A stretch of DNA of 34,974 bases from Pseudomonadota bacterium (GCA_021823875.1 JAKAMD010000001.1:1-34974), one strand, 5' to 3'; counted from the stretch's first letter, positions 25,635 to 34,168 are shown. A program made the numbers and translations. The notes: generated from the sequence alone by a model not told the origin.

Positions 25635-26309
25635 TCAATTTTCGCCAAACAATGACTGACGCACCGCGCGCAAATGCTGCCGCATGGTTTCAGCGGCCCG
25701 CTCGGGATCGCGGTGGCGCAAGGCATCGAAAACCTCGGCGTGTTCCTGGATGACGCGCTTGATCGTCCGGGTCGGTTCGATCGGCCGGCGCAAACGCCCA
25801 AACAGCTCGCGATTCCGGTTGGCCTGCACGACGTCGAAAATGACCAGCATCAGTGCATTGCCGGCCGCATGCGCGATCGCCCGATGCAAGCGGCAGTCCC
25901 AGACCTCAAAGGTATTCCAGTTGTCGACCGACTCCATCTTCTGCATGCAGTTGTCGATCTCGGTGAAATCGCTGCCCTTGGCGCGATAGGCCGCAAGCCG
26001 CGCCAACTCGGGCTCGATTGACAGACGCGCTTCCATCACCTCGCGTGGATTGGTCAGGTCGGCGAGCGGTGAGATCTGCAGGGGTATCGCCGAAGGAAGT
26101 AGGCGGCGTCCGAAAAAGGTCCCCTTTCCGACATGGCGCCAGACCAATCCTTCGGCGGCCAGTTTCTTCAGACCGGAACGCAATCGGTTGCGGGTCAGCC
26201 CAAGGATGACCGCCAGTTCGCGTTCGGGCGGCAGCCGCTCCTGCTCGGCAAACTCTTGTTGGCTGATGTAGTCGCGAAGACGGGCAAGATCCGCTTCAGC
26301 CTGTCGCAT
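25635..26309 (-). CDS. GntR-family transcription regulator with FCD domain (FadR/VanR type)
   Basis: A 224-residue DNA-binding regulator. The winged helix is near the N-terminus (RLRDYISQQEFAEQERLPPE, RELAVILGLTRNRLRSGLKK, LAAEGLVWRHVGKGTFF). The recognition helix lacks the common RTPVREAL pattern, suggesting a different operator. The FCD effector domain (about 88-215) shows the metal-binding residues expected for the family: D138 and H142 in WDCRLH, H190 in QEHAEVF and H212 in MRQHLRA. Its effector is probably a carboxylic acid bound through the metal. GGAG lies 7 bases before the ATG; the frame extends upstream but without homology. It is divergent from the transporter/enzyme operon beginning at 26477 and likely represses it. 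Confidence 0.92.
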   Translation of the reverse strand: MRQAEADLARLRDYISQQEFAEQERLPPERELAVILGLTRNRLRSGLKKLAAEGLVWRHVGKGTFFGRRLLPSAIPLQISPLADLTNPREVMEARLSIEPELARLAAYRAKGSDFTEIDNCMQKMESVDNWNTFEVWDCRLHRAIAHAAGNALMLVIFDVVQANRNRELFGRLRRPIEPTRTIKRVIQEHAEVFDALRHRDPERAAETMRQHLRAVRQSLFGEN

Positions 26310-26389
26310 GGTTATCTCCACACAATGGGCAAACCGCCACCCCCGAATTGCGCACCCATATTGAACCAAAATCCACCCAATTGGAAATA

Positions 26390-26420
26390 TGATCTAGATC
26401 AATTTTTGGTAAAGTTGACA
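26390..26420. promoter_or_regulatory. AT-rich control region between gntR and the transport operon
   Basis: The 167-bp divergent gap is AT-rich, unlike its surroundings. It contains a perfect 12-base palindrome TGATCTAGATCA at 26390-26401, a possible operator, and TTGACA at 26415-26420, a full match to a sigma-70 -35 box for the plus-strand operon. No good -10 box is visible at the normal distance. GntR regulators often bind such sites between divergent genes; binding here is inference. Confidence 0.45.
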
Positions 26421-26476
26421 ACCCTTCCTACATTGACGATCCTTTTCGCCTAAAGGATGCATGGGAGGCCGCTTGA

Positions 26477-27526
26477 ATGGTGCAAGCCTCGGTCTCGGAG
26501 GCCTCGCTGGCTCGCAGCCTCGCGCATCCGCAATTCGTCTCAGCCGAAACCACCCAAAGTGTCCTCGCCTGGCCGGAAATCATCGCGCGCCTGCGCGCCG
26601 CTTACAGTGTTCCGCACGGTCCAGCAGCCAGCCCGCCGCGCGTAGTCGCCCGCGGCACCGATCGAACCTGGCTCAGGGCGCTCGCCGCCGTTCCGCCGGG
26701 CGGGCGCTTCATGGGCGCCAAGCTTTTCGGTTTCGGGCGCCAACGTTCGGTCAGTTATCTCATCGCGCTGTTTGAGCAGGAAACCGGGGCGCTGGCGGCA
26801 CTGGTCGACGGCAATCTGGTCACTGCCTATCGCACCGCCGCCACCTCGGCGGTGGCGGTCGAGCGCTTGGCGCCGCAAGGGCCGCTCATCCTGGGCGTGC
26901 TCGGCAGCGGGCTCGAGGCACAGATGCACGCCCGCGCCATTGCGGCGGTGCGGCCGCTGCGCGAACTGCGCGTCTACAGCCCCACGCCGCGCAATCGCGA
27001 AGCCTTCGCCATCCGCTTCACCGAAGAGCTTGGTGTGCCCTGCACACCGGTCGCGCGGCCGGAAGTTGCCGTGATTGGCGTCGATCTGGTCGCGGCGGCG
27101 GCCCGTTCGCACGATGAAAGCCCGATTCTGCGCGGCGAATGGTTGAAGCCGGGCCAGATGGTGGTTTCGATCGGTTCCACCCTGCCCGACCAGCGTGAAA
27201 TCGATGAGCAGGTCGTGGCGGCGGCGGATCTGATTGTCTGCGACATGCCGGACGAGGTTATCGCGGAAACCGGCGATATGATCGCGGCGGCTGCCGCCAA
27301 AGTGCCATTTGAGCAGAAGATTATCTCGCTCAATGAATTGATGACCGGTAAGGACATGACCGGCAAAGATTTGGGCACTCGCGTCGCGGCGGCGCGTCTG
27401 CCGATGTACAAATCGGTTGGCGCCGCCCTGCAAGACGTTGTGGTGGCCGAATTAGCATTCGAATGCGCAAGCAAGAAAGGTTTGATCGAGTCTCTGCCAA
27501 TTGGATTTCTAATGAAGCAAACGTGA
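26477..27526 (+). CDS. Ornithine cyclodeaminase / mu-crystallin family enzyme
   Basis: A 349-residue NAD(P)-dependent enzyme of the OCD/mu-crystallin family, whose members include ornithine cyclodeaminase, ketimine reductases, alanine dehydrogenase and opine-type or lysine-derived dehydrogenases. Seen: MGAKLFGF (K82, substrate site), LVDGNLVTAYRTAATSAVAV, the nucleotide-binding ILGVLGSGLEAQMHARAIAA, and the C-terminal signature MVVSIGSTLPDQREIDEQVV. The motif variant SIGSTLPDQREID fits the family but does not fix the substrate. GGGAGG (26462-26467) precedes the ATG. It is the first gene of the operon with an ABC importer and an aldolase-like enzyme, so it probably acts on the imported compound or a cyclic imine derived from it. 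Confidence 0.9.
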   Translation: MVQASVSEASLARSLAHPQFVSAETTQSVLAWPEIIARLRAAYSVPHGPAASPPRVVARGTDRTWLRALAAVPPGGRFMGAKLFGFGRQRSVSYLIALFEQETGALAALVDGNLVTAYRTAATSAVAVERLAPQGPLILGVLGSGLEAQMHARAIAAVRPLRELRVYSPTPRNREAFAIRFTEELGVPCTPVARPEVAVIGVDLVAAAARSHDESPILRGEWLKPGQMVVSIGSTLPDQREIDEQVVAAADLIVCDMPDEVIAETGDMIAAAAAKVPFEQKIISLNELMTGKDMTGKDLGTRVAAARLPMYKSVGAALQDVVVAELAFECASKKGLIESLPIGFLMKQT

Positions 27527-27582
27527 GGTTTTGGCGCGTGCGTCAATGTCTCGCGGACAGTAACCGACGGGAGGAGAAGACC

Positions 27583-28608
27583 ATGCGAATGAGTAAATAC
27601 GCACCCTTCGCTTTCCTCGCACTTGCGGCAAGCTTCGCGGTGCCTGCGACAGCATCGGCCATGGACCATTTGAAATACGGCATGCTGCGGGTGCCGCAGG
27701 CGGTGCTGGTCGGAATCGCCAAGGGCTTCTTCAAGGAAAAGAACATCGACGTCGAGATCGTGTTGTTCCGCTCCGGCGCTCAGACCGTGCCGGCGCTGTC
27801 GACCGGACAGGTGGATCTGGTGTCGACCTCGCCAGGCGCCGCGCTCTACAACGCGCTATCGCAAGGCGTGAAAGCCAAGATCGTCGCCGATTATTTCGTG
27901 CCCGGGCCGAAACAGCCGGGCGGCGATCCCAACGGCATCGCCGTCCGCAAAGACCTGATCACTAGCGGCAAGTTCAAGGGACCGGCTGACGCCAAGGGCC
28001 TGACTTTCGCGATTACCGCGCGCGGGCAATTCACCGATCTGTTTGCCCGGGAGTTCCTCAAGCTCGGCGGTCTGACCGAAAAGGACGTGCGGATCGTCAC
28101 CATGTCCTATCCGGACATGCTCGCCGCCCTGAAGGGCAAGGCGATCGATCTCGCCTCCGCCATCGATCCCGGGCTCTATCGCGCCGAGCAGGAAGGCATT
28201 GCCGTGCGTTACAAAAAGCTGTCGGACGTCATGCCCGGGCTCAACCTCGGCGTCACCATGTATGGCGAGCGGCTGATCGAGAAAGACCGCGATCTCGGCA
28301 TGCGCTTCATGGCGGCTTATCAGAAAGCCAATTCCTATCTGCGCAAACGTCTGACCGAGCCGGGCGGCCGCAAGGAAATCGCGGAAATCTATCAGAAATA
28401 CCTGCCGCTGCCGGATCCTTCGCTATACGAGAAGATCGGCCTCGGCATGGGTTATGAGAAAATGACGGTCAATGTCGACGGCAAATACGGCCTGCGCTGG
28501 CAGCTCAAGCAGCACGTCGCCAGCGGGCTGGTGCCGCATCCGCCGAAACTCGCCGATATCGTCGACCAATCCTTCGCCGAAGCGGCGTGGAAGGGCCGCA
28601 ACCAATAA
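27583..28608 (+). CDS. ABC transporter substrate-binding protein, NMT1/SsuA type
   Basis: A 341-residue periplasmic binding protein with a signal peptide (KYAPFAFLALAASFAVPATA, cleavage near ASA at 24-26). The mature part shows the SsuA/TauA/NMT1 pattern: DHLKYGMLRVPQAVLVGIAK, GFFKEKNIDVEIVLFRSGAQ, VPALSTGQVDLVSTSPGAAL, GIAVRKDLI, PDMLAALKGKAIDLASAIDP. This family binds sulfonates, nitrate, thiamine precursors, aromatic acids and other small anions or amines. The ligand cannot be told from the sequence. GGGAGGAGA lies 6 bases before the ATG 27583; the longer frame from 27463 is a shadow of the upstream gene. It is encoded with its ATPase and permease (28637-30347). Confidence 0.92.
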   Translation: MRMSKYAPFAFLALAASFAVPATASAMDHLKYGMLRVPQAVLVGIAKGFFKEKNIDVEIVLFRSGAQTVPALSTGQVDLVSTSPGAALYNALSQGVKAKIVADYFVPGPKQPGGDPNGIAVRKDLITSGKFKGPADAKGLTFAITARGQFTDLFAREFLKLGGLTEKDVRIVTMSYPDMLAALKGKAIDLASAIDPGLYRAEQEGIAVRYKKLSDVMPGLNLGVTMYGERLIEKDRDLGMRFMAAYQKANSYLRKRLTEPGGRKEIAEIYQKYLPLPDPSLYEKIGLGMGYEKMTVNVDGKYGLRWQLKQHVASGLVPHPPKLADIVDQSFAEAAWKGRNQ

Positions 28609-28636
28609 CTGAAAGTGCGGGGACCGGAGGCGACCC

Positions 28637-29542
28637 TTGCCGGCCCCCGCCATCGAGACCAAGCTACCGGCCGGTTGCCGCGCTCCCCAAACGTCAAGCC
28701 GATCGTCAAGATTTGCGCGCATGAAACCGAAAATCGCCATCCGCAATGTCAGCCGTTTCTTCGACGTGAAGGGCGGCACGTTTCAGGCTTTGCGCAACGT
28801 CAATCTGGAGGTCGGCGCCGAGCAGTTTCTCTGCATCGTCGGCCCGAGCGGCTGCGGCAAATCGACCCTGCTGCGCATGCTGGGCGGATTGGAGATGGCC
28901 AGCACCGGCGACATCAGCATTGCGCACGATAATCCGGCGCGGCCGCTCACCGCCATGATCTTCCAGCAGGAGTCGGTGTTCCCCTGGCTGACGGTCGAAA
29001 AGAATGCCGCTTACGGGCTGCAGGTGACCAATAACTGGCGCGGCGCCGAGAGCGCCGAACGCGTCACCTACTTCCTCGAGAAGACGGGTCTGCTGAAGTT
29101 CCGCGATTTCTACCCCTACCAGCTTTCCGGCGGCATGAAGCAGCGCCTGTCGGTGGCGCGCGCCTTCGTCACCAATCCGGAAATCCTCTTGATGGATGAG
29201 CCGTTCGCCGCGCTCGACGAGCAGAACAAGCTGCTGCTGCAGCAGGAGCTCGGCAAATTGTGGGAGGAATTCCGCAGCACGGTGGTCTTTATCACGCACA
29301 GCCTGGACGAGGCGGTGCTGCTGGGCGATCGCGTCATGGTCATGAGTTCGGCGCCGGGACATATCAAGCAGGCCTTCGACATTCCGTTCGCGCGGCCGCG
29401 CGACTTCCTCGAACTGCGCCAGCAGGACGATTTCCATCACCTGACCCGGCAGATGTGGGAGCTGCTGCGCCAGGAAGTGGAGGCGGCGCGCGCCCAGGAA
29501 GCCGGCCGCCTCAGCCAGGAAAGGGCACGCCGCAATGGCTGA
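28637..29542 (+). CDS. ABC transporter ATPase, SsuB/TauB type
   Basis: The energy-coupling subunit of the importer. Using the TTG at 28637, it has 301 residues: Walker A GPSGCGKST (69-77), Q-loop IFQQESVFPWLTV, signature LSGGMKQRLSVARAF, Walker B ILLMDEPFAALDEQ and the switch histidine in FITHSLDEAV. The TTG has GGAGG (28626-28630) at ideal spacing. An ATG at 28721 would give 273 residues beginning MKPKIAIRNVSRFF, which matches family length better but has a poor ribosome-binding site. Both are possible; the TTG is chosen for the ribosome-binding site and the 28-bp spacing to the upstream gene. The 3' end overlaps the permease by 8 bases. Confidence 0.93.
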   Translation: MPAPAIETKLPAGCRAPQTSSRSSRFARMKPKIAIRNVSRFFDVKGGTFQALRNVNLEVGAEQFLCIVGPSGCGKSTLLRMLGGLEMASTGDISIAHDNPARPLTAMIFQQESVFPWLTVEKNAAYGLQVTNNWRGAESAERVTYFLEKTGLLKFRDFYPYQLSGGMKQRLSVARAFVTNPEILLMDEPFAALDEQNKLLLQQELGKLWEEFRSTVVFITHSLDEAVLLGDRVMVMSSAPGHIKQAFDIPFARPRDFLELRQQDDFHHLTRQMWELLRQEVEAARAQEAGRLSQERARRNG

Positions 29543-30347
29543 TCAGGCCGCCGTCAGCCACACCGAGCACGTCGCGGAGACCCCGCCGCCGCGCAAGCGC
29601 CGGCTGCCGCTGCCGACCGCCGCGCTGTCGCCACTTGCGCTTCTGATCCTGTGGGAGATCGCCGCCCGGCTCGGCTGGATCGAGGTGCAGTTCTTCCCCG
29701 CGCCGACCACCATCGCCGAAACCTTCTGGCAGATGACCCGCACCAGCCAGTTCTGGAGCGATATCGGCATCAGCCTGTCGCGCATGGCAGTCGGCTTCAC
29801 CATGGGCGCGGTGCCGGGCCTGCTGGTCGGCCTGGCGATGGGCCTGTTCCGACCCGCGCGCTCAGTCTTCCAGCCGCTGATCGCGGCGATCTATCCACTG
29901 CCGAAGATCGCGCTCTTGCCGCTTATCCTGCTGATCTTCGGGCTCGGCGAAATGTCGAAATACGTGATCGTCGCCATCGGCGTGTTCTTCCTGATGGCGA
30001 TCAATTCCATGGCCGGCGTGATGAACGTGCCGGCGATCTATTTCGACGTCGCGCGCAATCTCAAGGCCTCGCGCTGGAAGATGTATTTCACCGTCGCGCT
30101 GCCGGGCGCGCTGCCGGGCATCTTCACCGGTTTGCGCATCTGCGTCGGCACCGCGCTCTTGTTGCTGGTCGCCGCCGAATTCGTCGGCGCCAACGAGGGC
30201 ATCGGCTACCGGGTCTGGTGGGCCTGGTCGGTGTTTTGGGTGAAGACCATGTATGTCGGCTTTGCCGTGATCGCCTTGCTCGGCTTCGCCCTCACCTATG
30301 CCGTCGAATATCTCGAGCGCCGCTTCCTGCCCTGGCAGGGTCGTTGA
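29535..30347 (+). CDS. ABC transporter permease, SsuC/TauC type
   Basis: A 270-residue inner-membrane permease. A proline-rich cytoplasmic N-terminus (about 1-30) is followed by TM1 (LSPLALLILWEIAARLG) and about five more segments. The family motif AIYPLPKIALLPLILLIFGL and the EAA loop LKASRWKMYFTVALPGALPG, which contacts the ATPase, are intact. TM segments around GLRICVGTALLLLVAAEFVG and TMYVGFAVIALLGFALTYAV complete the fold. The start ATG lies inside the 3' end of the ATPase gene, so translation is probably coupled. It is followed by the aldolase gene after 42 bp. Confidence 0.94.
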   Translation: MADQAAVSHTEHVAETPPPRKRRLPLPTAALSPLALLILWEIAARLGWIEVQFFPAPTTIAETFWQMTRTSQFWSDIGISLSRMAVGFTMGAVPGLLVGLAMGLFRPARSVFQPLIAAIYPLPKIALLPLILLIFGLGEMSKYVIVAIGVFFLMAINSMAGVMNVPAIYFDVARNLKASRWKMYFTVALPGALPGIFTGLRICVGTALLLLVAAEFVGANEGIGYRVWWAWSVFWVKTMYVGFAVIALLGFALTYAVEYLERRFLPWQGR

Positions 30348-30389
30348 TCTGAACTCTTCCTACCGCATCCCATCTCAGGAGCACTCGCA

Positions 30390-31403
30390 ATGCCGTCCTA
30401 CAAGAAGAACGAAGCGCGCGATTGGGCGCGGGCCGATCTGCGTGGCGTCGCCAATGTGGTGATCCCGTCCTATACCGCGGATCTGAAGGGCCTCAACGAG
30501 AAGGGCATCCGCCACGACATCAGGCTGGAGATCGAATACGGATTTGCCGGCACGCTCTTGGTGTCGGAGACGGCGATCACACTCGACGAATACCGCCAGT
30601 TCTTCGAATGGGCGCATGACGAGTCGCGCGGGCGGCTCAAGCTCATCCACCACGCCAGCTTCAACACGCTGGAGGAGAACATCGAGGCCGCGCAGATTGC
30701 CGAGGCCAATGGCGCCGAATTGGTGCTGTTGTCCTATCCGGCGAATTTCTATGCGGAGTCGCCGGACGACATCTACGACTACACCGTGGCCTTCTGCGAC
30801 GCGACTAATCTCGCCGTCATGCTGTTCCCGGTGCCGCTCTGGGGCTTCGACCGCGTGCACCCTTCCGACATCCCGGCGAGCCTGATCCGGCGGCTGATCG
30901 ACGATTGCCCCAACGTCGTGGCGATCAAGGCGGAAGGCGCCATGCCGGCCATCATGCATTTCGTCGAATGCTACCGGCGGTTCGGCAAGGAAGTCGTGGT
31001 TACCATGCCGCTGGAAGGCGACATGATCCCGCTGGCGCAGCTGGTGCCGATCCAGTTCTCCGGCACCAGCAACACCGAATATTTCGGGCCGATGATTCCG
31101 CGCATTCACAAGCTGCTGCAGGCGGGCAATTTCGATGAGGCCACGCGGCTCTTTTGGCAGATTCATCCCGCCCGCAAGGCCAACCAGCAGGCCAATGCCT
31201 ACACGCTGCAGACGCTGTTCCTGCACCGCATGCTGTGGAAGTACCAGGGCTGGCTCAACGGGTTCAACGGCGGGCCGCTGCGCCAGCCGACCATGCGGCT
31301 GAACGAAGGCCACATGAACCTACTGCGCCAAGGACTGATCAATTCTGGCCTGCCGGTGACGGACAGCCACAACCGCGAATTCTTTGTCGGGCGTCATCGC
31401 TAA
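30390..31403 (+). CDS. Divergent DapA/NanA-family (class I aldolase) enzyme
   Basis: A 337-residue TIM-barrel protein of the dihydrodipicolinate synthase/N-acetylneuraminate lyase superfamily, longer than typical DapA (about 290). The Schiff-base lysine is K180 in NVVAIKAEG. The segment LRLEIEYGFAGTLLVSETAITLDEY is recognisable in parts, but the canonical TTGE motif is replaced by VSET (58-61), and the usual catalytic Tyr (in YNVP) is Phe146 in MLFPVPLW. So the enzyme is unlikely to make dihydrodipicolinate; lyase, dehydratase or another activity on a keto acid is more likely. The SD GGAG lies about 9 bases before the ATG. It ends the transporter operon and presumably acts on the imported substrate or its product. 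Confidence 0.85.
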   Translation: MPSYKKNEARDWARADLRGVANVVIPSYTADLKGLNEKGIRHDIRLEIEYGFAGTLLVSETAITLDEYRQFFEWAHDESRGRLKLIHHASFNTLEENIEAAQIAEANGAELVLLSYPANFYAESPDDIYDYTVAFCDATNLAVMLFPVPLWGFDRVHPSDIPASLIRRLIDDCPNVVAIKAEGAMPAIMHFVECYRRFGKEVVVTMPLEGDMIPLAQLVPIQFSGTSNTEYFGPMIPRIHKLLQAGNFDEATRLFWQIHPARKANQQANAYTLQTLFLHRMLWKYQGWLNGFNGGPLRQPTMRLNEGHMNLLRQGLINSGLPVTDSHNREFFVGRHR

Positions 31404-31455
31404 GCATAGGCGCTAGCGGCAGGGCGTCCCTTCGGAAGGCATAAAATGCGGCGGC

Positions 31456-31477
31456 CGGCGATCCCATCGGATCGCCG
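31456..31477. terminator. Bidirectional hairpin terminator between the aldolase and sdhB genes
   Basis: A perfect 9-bp stem (31456-31464 with 31469-31477, CGGCGATCC and its complement) closes a 4-base loop CATC. It lies in the 111-bp gap between two convergent genes, so it can end transcription from both. On the minus strand an ATTTTAT run follows about 10 bases later, a weak U-tract. Confidence 0.7.
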
Positions 31478-31514
31478 ACCATCTTCGCATAGAAAACGGA
31501 TCGTTGGCCGTCGG

Positions 31515-32294
31515 CTAGAGCTGCCGGTCCACCATGGTCTTCTTCAATTCGGCGATCTGCTTGGCCGGATTGAGGCTCTTCGGGCAGGCCTTCGAGCAGT
31601 TCAAGATGGTGTGGCAGCGGTAGAGCCGGAACGGGTCCTCGAGCTTGTCGAGCCGCTCGCCGGTGGCTTCGTCGCGGGTGTCCTGCACCCAGCGATTGGC
31701 CTGCAGCAGCGCGGCCGGGCCGAGATAGCGGTCCGAGTTCCACCAGTAGCTCGGGCACGAGGTCGAGCAGCAGGCGCACAGGATGCACTCGTACATGCCG
31801 TCGAGCTTCTGCCGATCCTCGTGGCTTTGCTTCCACTCGGTCTCCGGCGTCGGTGAGACCGTATGCAGCCAGGGCTCGATGGAGGCGTATTGCGCGTAGA
31901 AATTGGTGAGATCGGGCACCAAGTCCTTGACCACCGGCTGATGCGGCAGCGGATAAACCTTCAGCGGCTCCTTGGCGTCGTCCATTGCCTTGGTGCAGGC
32001 GAGCGTATTGGTGCCGTCGATGTTCATCGCGCAGGAACCGCACACGCCCTCGCGGCAGGAGCGGCGAAAAGTCAGCGTCGGATCGATATTGTTCTTGATC
32101 CAGATCAGCGCGTCGAGAACCATCGGCCCGCAGTCGTCGCGGTCGACGTAATAGGTGTCGACGCGCGGGTTCTGGCCGTCATCCGGGTCCCAGCGGTAGA
32201 CGCGCACCTCGGTCTCGCGCTTGGCGCTAGCCTTGCGCGGCCAGGTCTTGCCCTGGGTGATCTTGGAATTTTTCGGCAGTGTGAATTCGACCAT
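31515..32294 (-). CDS. sdhB: Succinate dehydrogenase iron-sulfur subunit
   Basis: SdhB (259 residues) carries electrons from the flavin in SdhA to ubiquinone through three iron-sulfur clusters. The [2Fe-2S] ligands are C80, C85, C88 and C100 (SCREGVCGSCAMNIDGTNTL then AC). The C-terminal ferredoxin-like part has CILCACCSTSCPSYWWN (170-186) and CHTILNCSKACPKSLNPAKQ (227-246), which supply the [4Fe-4S] and [3Fe-4S] ligands. SYWWNSDRYLGPAALLQANR is the quinone-site region. It is the last gene of sdhCDAB, 36 bp after sdhA, and faces the aldolase gene across a terminator hairpin. Confidence 0.98.
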   Translation of the reverse strand: MVEFTLPKNSKITQGKTWPRKASAKRETEVRVYRWDPDDGQNPRVDTYYVDRDDCGPMVLDALIWIKNNIDPTLTFRRSCREGVCGSCAMNIDGTNTLACTKAMDDAKEPLKVYPLPHQPVVKDLVPDLTNFYAQYASIEPWLHTVSPTPETEWKQSHEDRQKLDGMYECILCACCSTSCPSYWWNSDRYLGPAALLQANRWVQDTRDEATGERLDKLEDPFRLYRCHTILNCSKACPKSLNPAKQIAELKKTMVDRQL

Positions 32295-32330
32295 GTGAAG
32301 TATCCGCGGTTGATGTGGCTGCGGGCGGCG

Positions 32331-34166
32331 TCAGTAGACGCGCGCCTTCGGCTCGACATACGCAACGTCGTTGGTCATCGTGTAGGTGTGCACCGGGCGG
32401 TAATCGAGCGTCACCTTGCCCTTCTCGTCCATCCAGGACAGCGTGTGCTTCATCCAGTTCTGGTCGTCGCGGTTGGGGAAGTCCTCGCGCGCATGGGCCC
32501 CGCGGCTTTCGGTGCGGTTGCACGCCGAATCCATGGTCACTACCGCCTGCGCCATCAGATTGTCGAGTTCGAGCGTCTCGATCAGATCCGAATTCCAGAT
32601 CAACGAGCGGTCGGTGACGGCGATGTCGGGCATGCCCGCATAGACTTCGTGGATGAGCTTGGAGCCCTCCTGCAGCACTTCGCCGGTGCGGAACACCGCG
32701 CAATTGTTCTGCATCACGCGCTGCATCTTCATCCGCAGCTGCGCGGTCGGCGTGCCGCCGGACGCGTAGCGGTACTTGTCGAGCCGACTGAGCGCAAAGT
32801 CGGCCGAGTTCTTCGGCAGCTCCGGCTGCTTGTCGTTGGGGGTGAGCAGTTCGGCGCAACGCTGCGCCGCGGCTCGCCCGAACACCACCAAGTCGATCAG
32901 CGAGTTGGAGCCGAGCCGGTTGGCGCCGTGCACCGACACACAGGCGGCCTCGCCCAGCGCCATCAGGCCGGGAATCACGGTGTCTGGATTACCGTTCTTC
33001 TTGGTGAGCGCCTCGCCGTGATAATTGGTGGCGATGCCGCCCATGTTGTAGTGCACCGTCGGCAGCACCGGGATCGGCTCGCGGGTGACGTCGACGCCGG
33101 CAAAAATGCGCGAGGATTCCGCGATGCCCGGCAGCCGCTCGTGGATCACGGCGGGGTCGAGGGGGTCGAGGTGCAGGAAGATGTGGTCCTTCAGCTTGCC
33201 GACGCCGCGGCCTTCGCGAATTTCAATGGTCATCGAGCGCGAGACCACGTCGCGCGAGGCGAGGTCCTTGGCCGATGGCGCGTAGCGCTCCATGAAGCGC
33301 TCGCCTTCCGAATTGACCAGATAGCCACCTTCGCCGCGCACGCCTTCGGTGATCAGGCAGCCGGCGCCGTAGATGCCGGTCGGGTGGAACTGCACGAACT
33401 CCATGTCCTGCAGCGGCAGGCCGGCGCGCAGCACCATGGCGTTGCCGTCACCGGTCTGGGTATGGGCGCCGGTGCAGGTGAAATAGGCGCGGCCATAGCC
33501 GCCGGTGGCGATCATGGTCATGTTGGCGCGGAAGCGGTGGATGCTGCCGTCTTCCAGATTGAGCGCGATGACGCCGCGGCAGCGGCCCTCCTCGTCCATG
33601 ATCAGGTCGATGGCGAAGTATTCGATGTAGAACTCGGCCTGATGGCGCAGCGACTGGCCGTAGAGCGTGTGCAGCATGGCATGGCCGGTACGGTCGGCGG
33701 CAGCGCAGGTGCGCTGCGCGGTGCCCTTGCCGTAATGGGTGGTCATGCCGCCGAACGGACGCTGATAGATCTTGCCGTCTTCCTCGCGGCGCGAGAACGG
33801 CAGGCCCCAGTGCTCCAATTCATAGACCGCATCGGGCGCGTTACGGCACAGATATTCGATGGCGTCCTGGTCACCGAGCCAGTCGGAGCCCTTGACGGTG
33901 TCGTACATGTGCCAGCGCCAGTCATCCTCGCCCATATTGCCGAGGGCCGCGGCGATGCCGCCTTGCGCCGCCACTGTGTGCGAGCGGGTGGGGAACACCT
34001 TGGTGATGCAGGCGGTGCGCAGGCCCGCTTCGGCGCAGCCAACCACCGCGCGCAGGCCGGACCCGCCGGCACCGATCACCACCACATCATAGGCGTGATC
34101 TTCGATCGGATAGGCGCGACCATTGATCTTGGGTGCGCCGCCATTTCCTTGTCCATTCCCGGCCAT
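32331..34166 (-). CDS. sdhA: Succinate dehydrogenase flavoprotein subunit
   Basis: SdhA (611 residues) oxidises succinate to fumarate with covalently bound FAD, linking the citric-acid cycle to respiration. The FAD fold begins VVVIGAGGSGLRAVVGCAEA, and H63 in TRSHTVAAQGGIAAALGN is the residue that attaches FAD. HPTGIYGAGCLITEGVRGEG and HYNMGGIATNYHGEAL are substrate-site segments. The C-terminal helical domain includes SRGAHAREDFPNRDDQNW and HTLSWMDEKGKVTLDYRPVH. The N-terminus has about 20 extra residues (Gly/Asn-rich) before the conserved domain. It is 2 bp after sdhD. Confidence 0.99.
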   Translation of the reverse strand: MAGNGQGNGGAPKINGRAYPIEDHAYDVVVIGAGGSGLRAVVGCAEAGLRTACITKVFPTRSHTVAAQGGIAAALGNMGEDDWRWHMYDTVKGSDWLGDQDAIEYLCRNAPDAVYELEHWGLPFSRREEDGKIYQRPFGGMTTHYGKGTAQRTCAAADRTGHAMLHTLYGQSLRHQAEFYIEYFAIDLIMDEEGRCRGVIALNLEDGSIHRFRANMTMIATGGYGRAYFTCTGAHTQTGDGNAMVLRAGLPLQDMEFVQFHPTGIYGAGCLITEGVRGEGGYLVNSEGERFMERYAPSAKDLASRDVVSRSMTIEIREGRGVGKLKDHIFLHLDPLDPAVIHERLPGIAESSRIFAGVDVTREPIPVLPTVHYNMGGIATNYHGEALTKKNGNPDTVIPGLMALGEAACVSVHGANRLGSNSLIDLVVFGRAAAQRCAELLTPNDKQPELPKNSADFALSRLDKYRYASGGTPTAQLRMKMQRVMQNNCAVFRTGEVLQEGSKLIHEVYAGMPDIAVTDRSLIWNSDLIETLELDNLMAQAVVTMDSACNRTESRGAHAREDFPNRDDQNWMKHTLSWMDEKGKVTLDYRPVHTYTMTNDVAYVEPKARVY

Positions 34167-34168
34167 GC

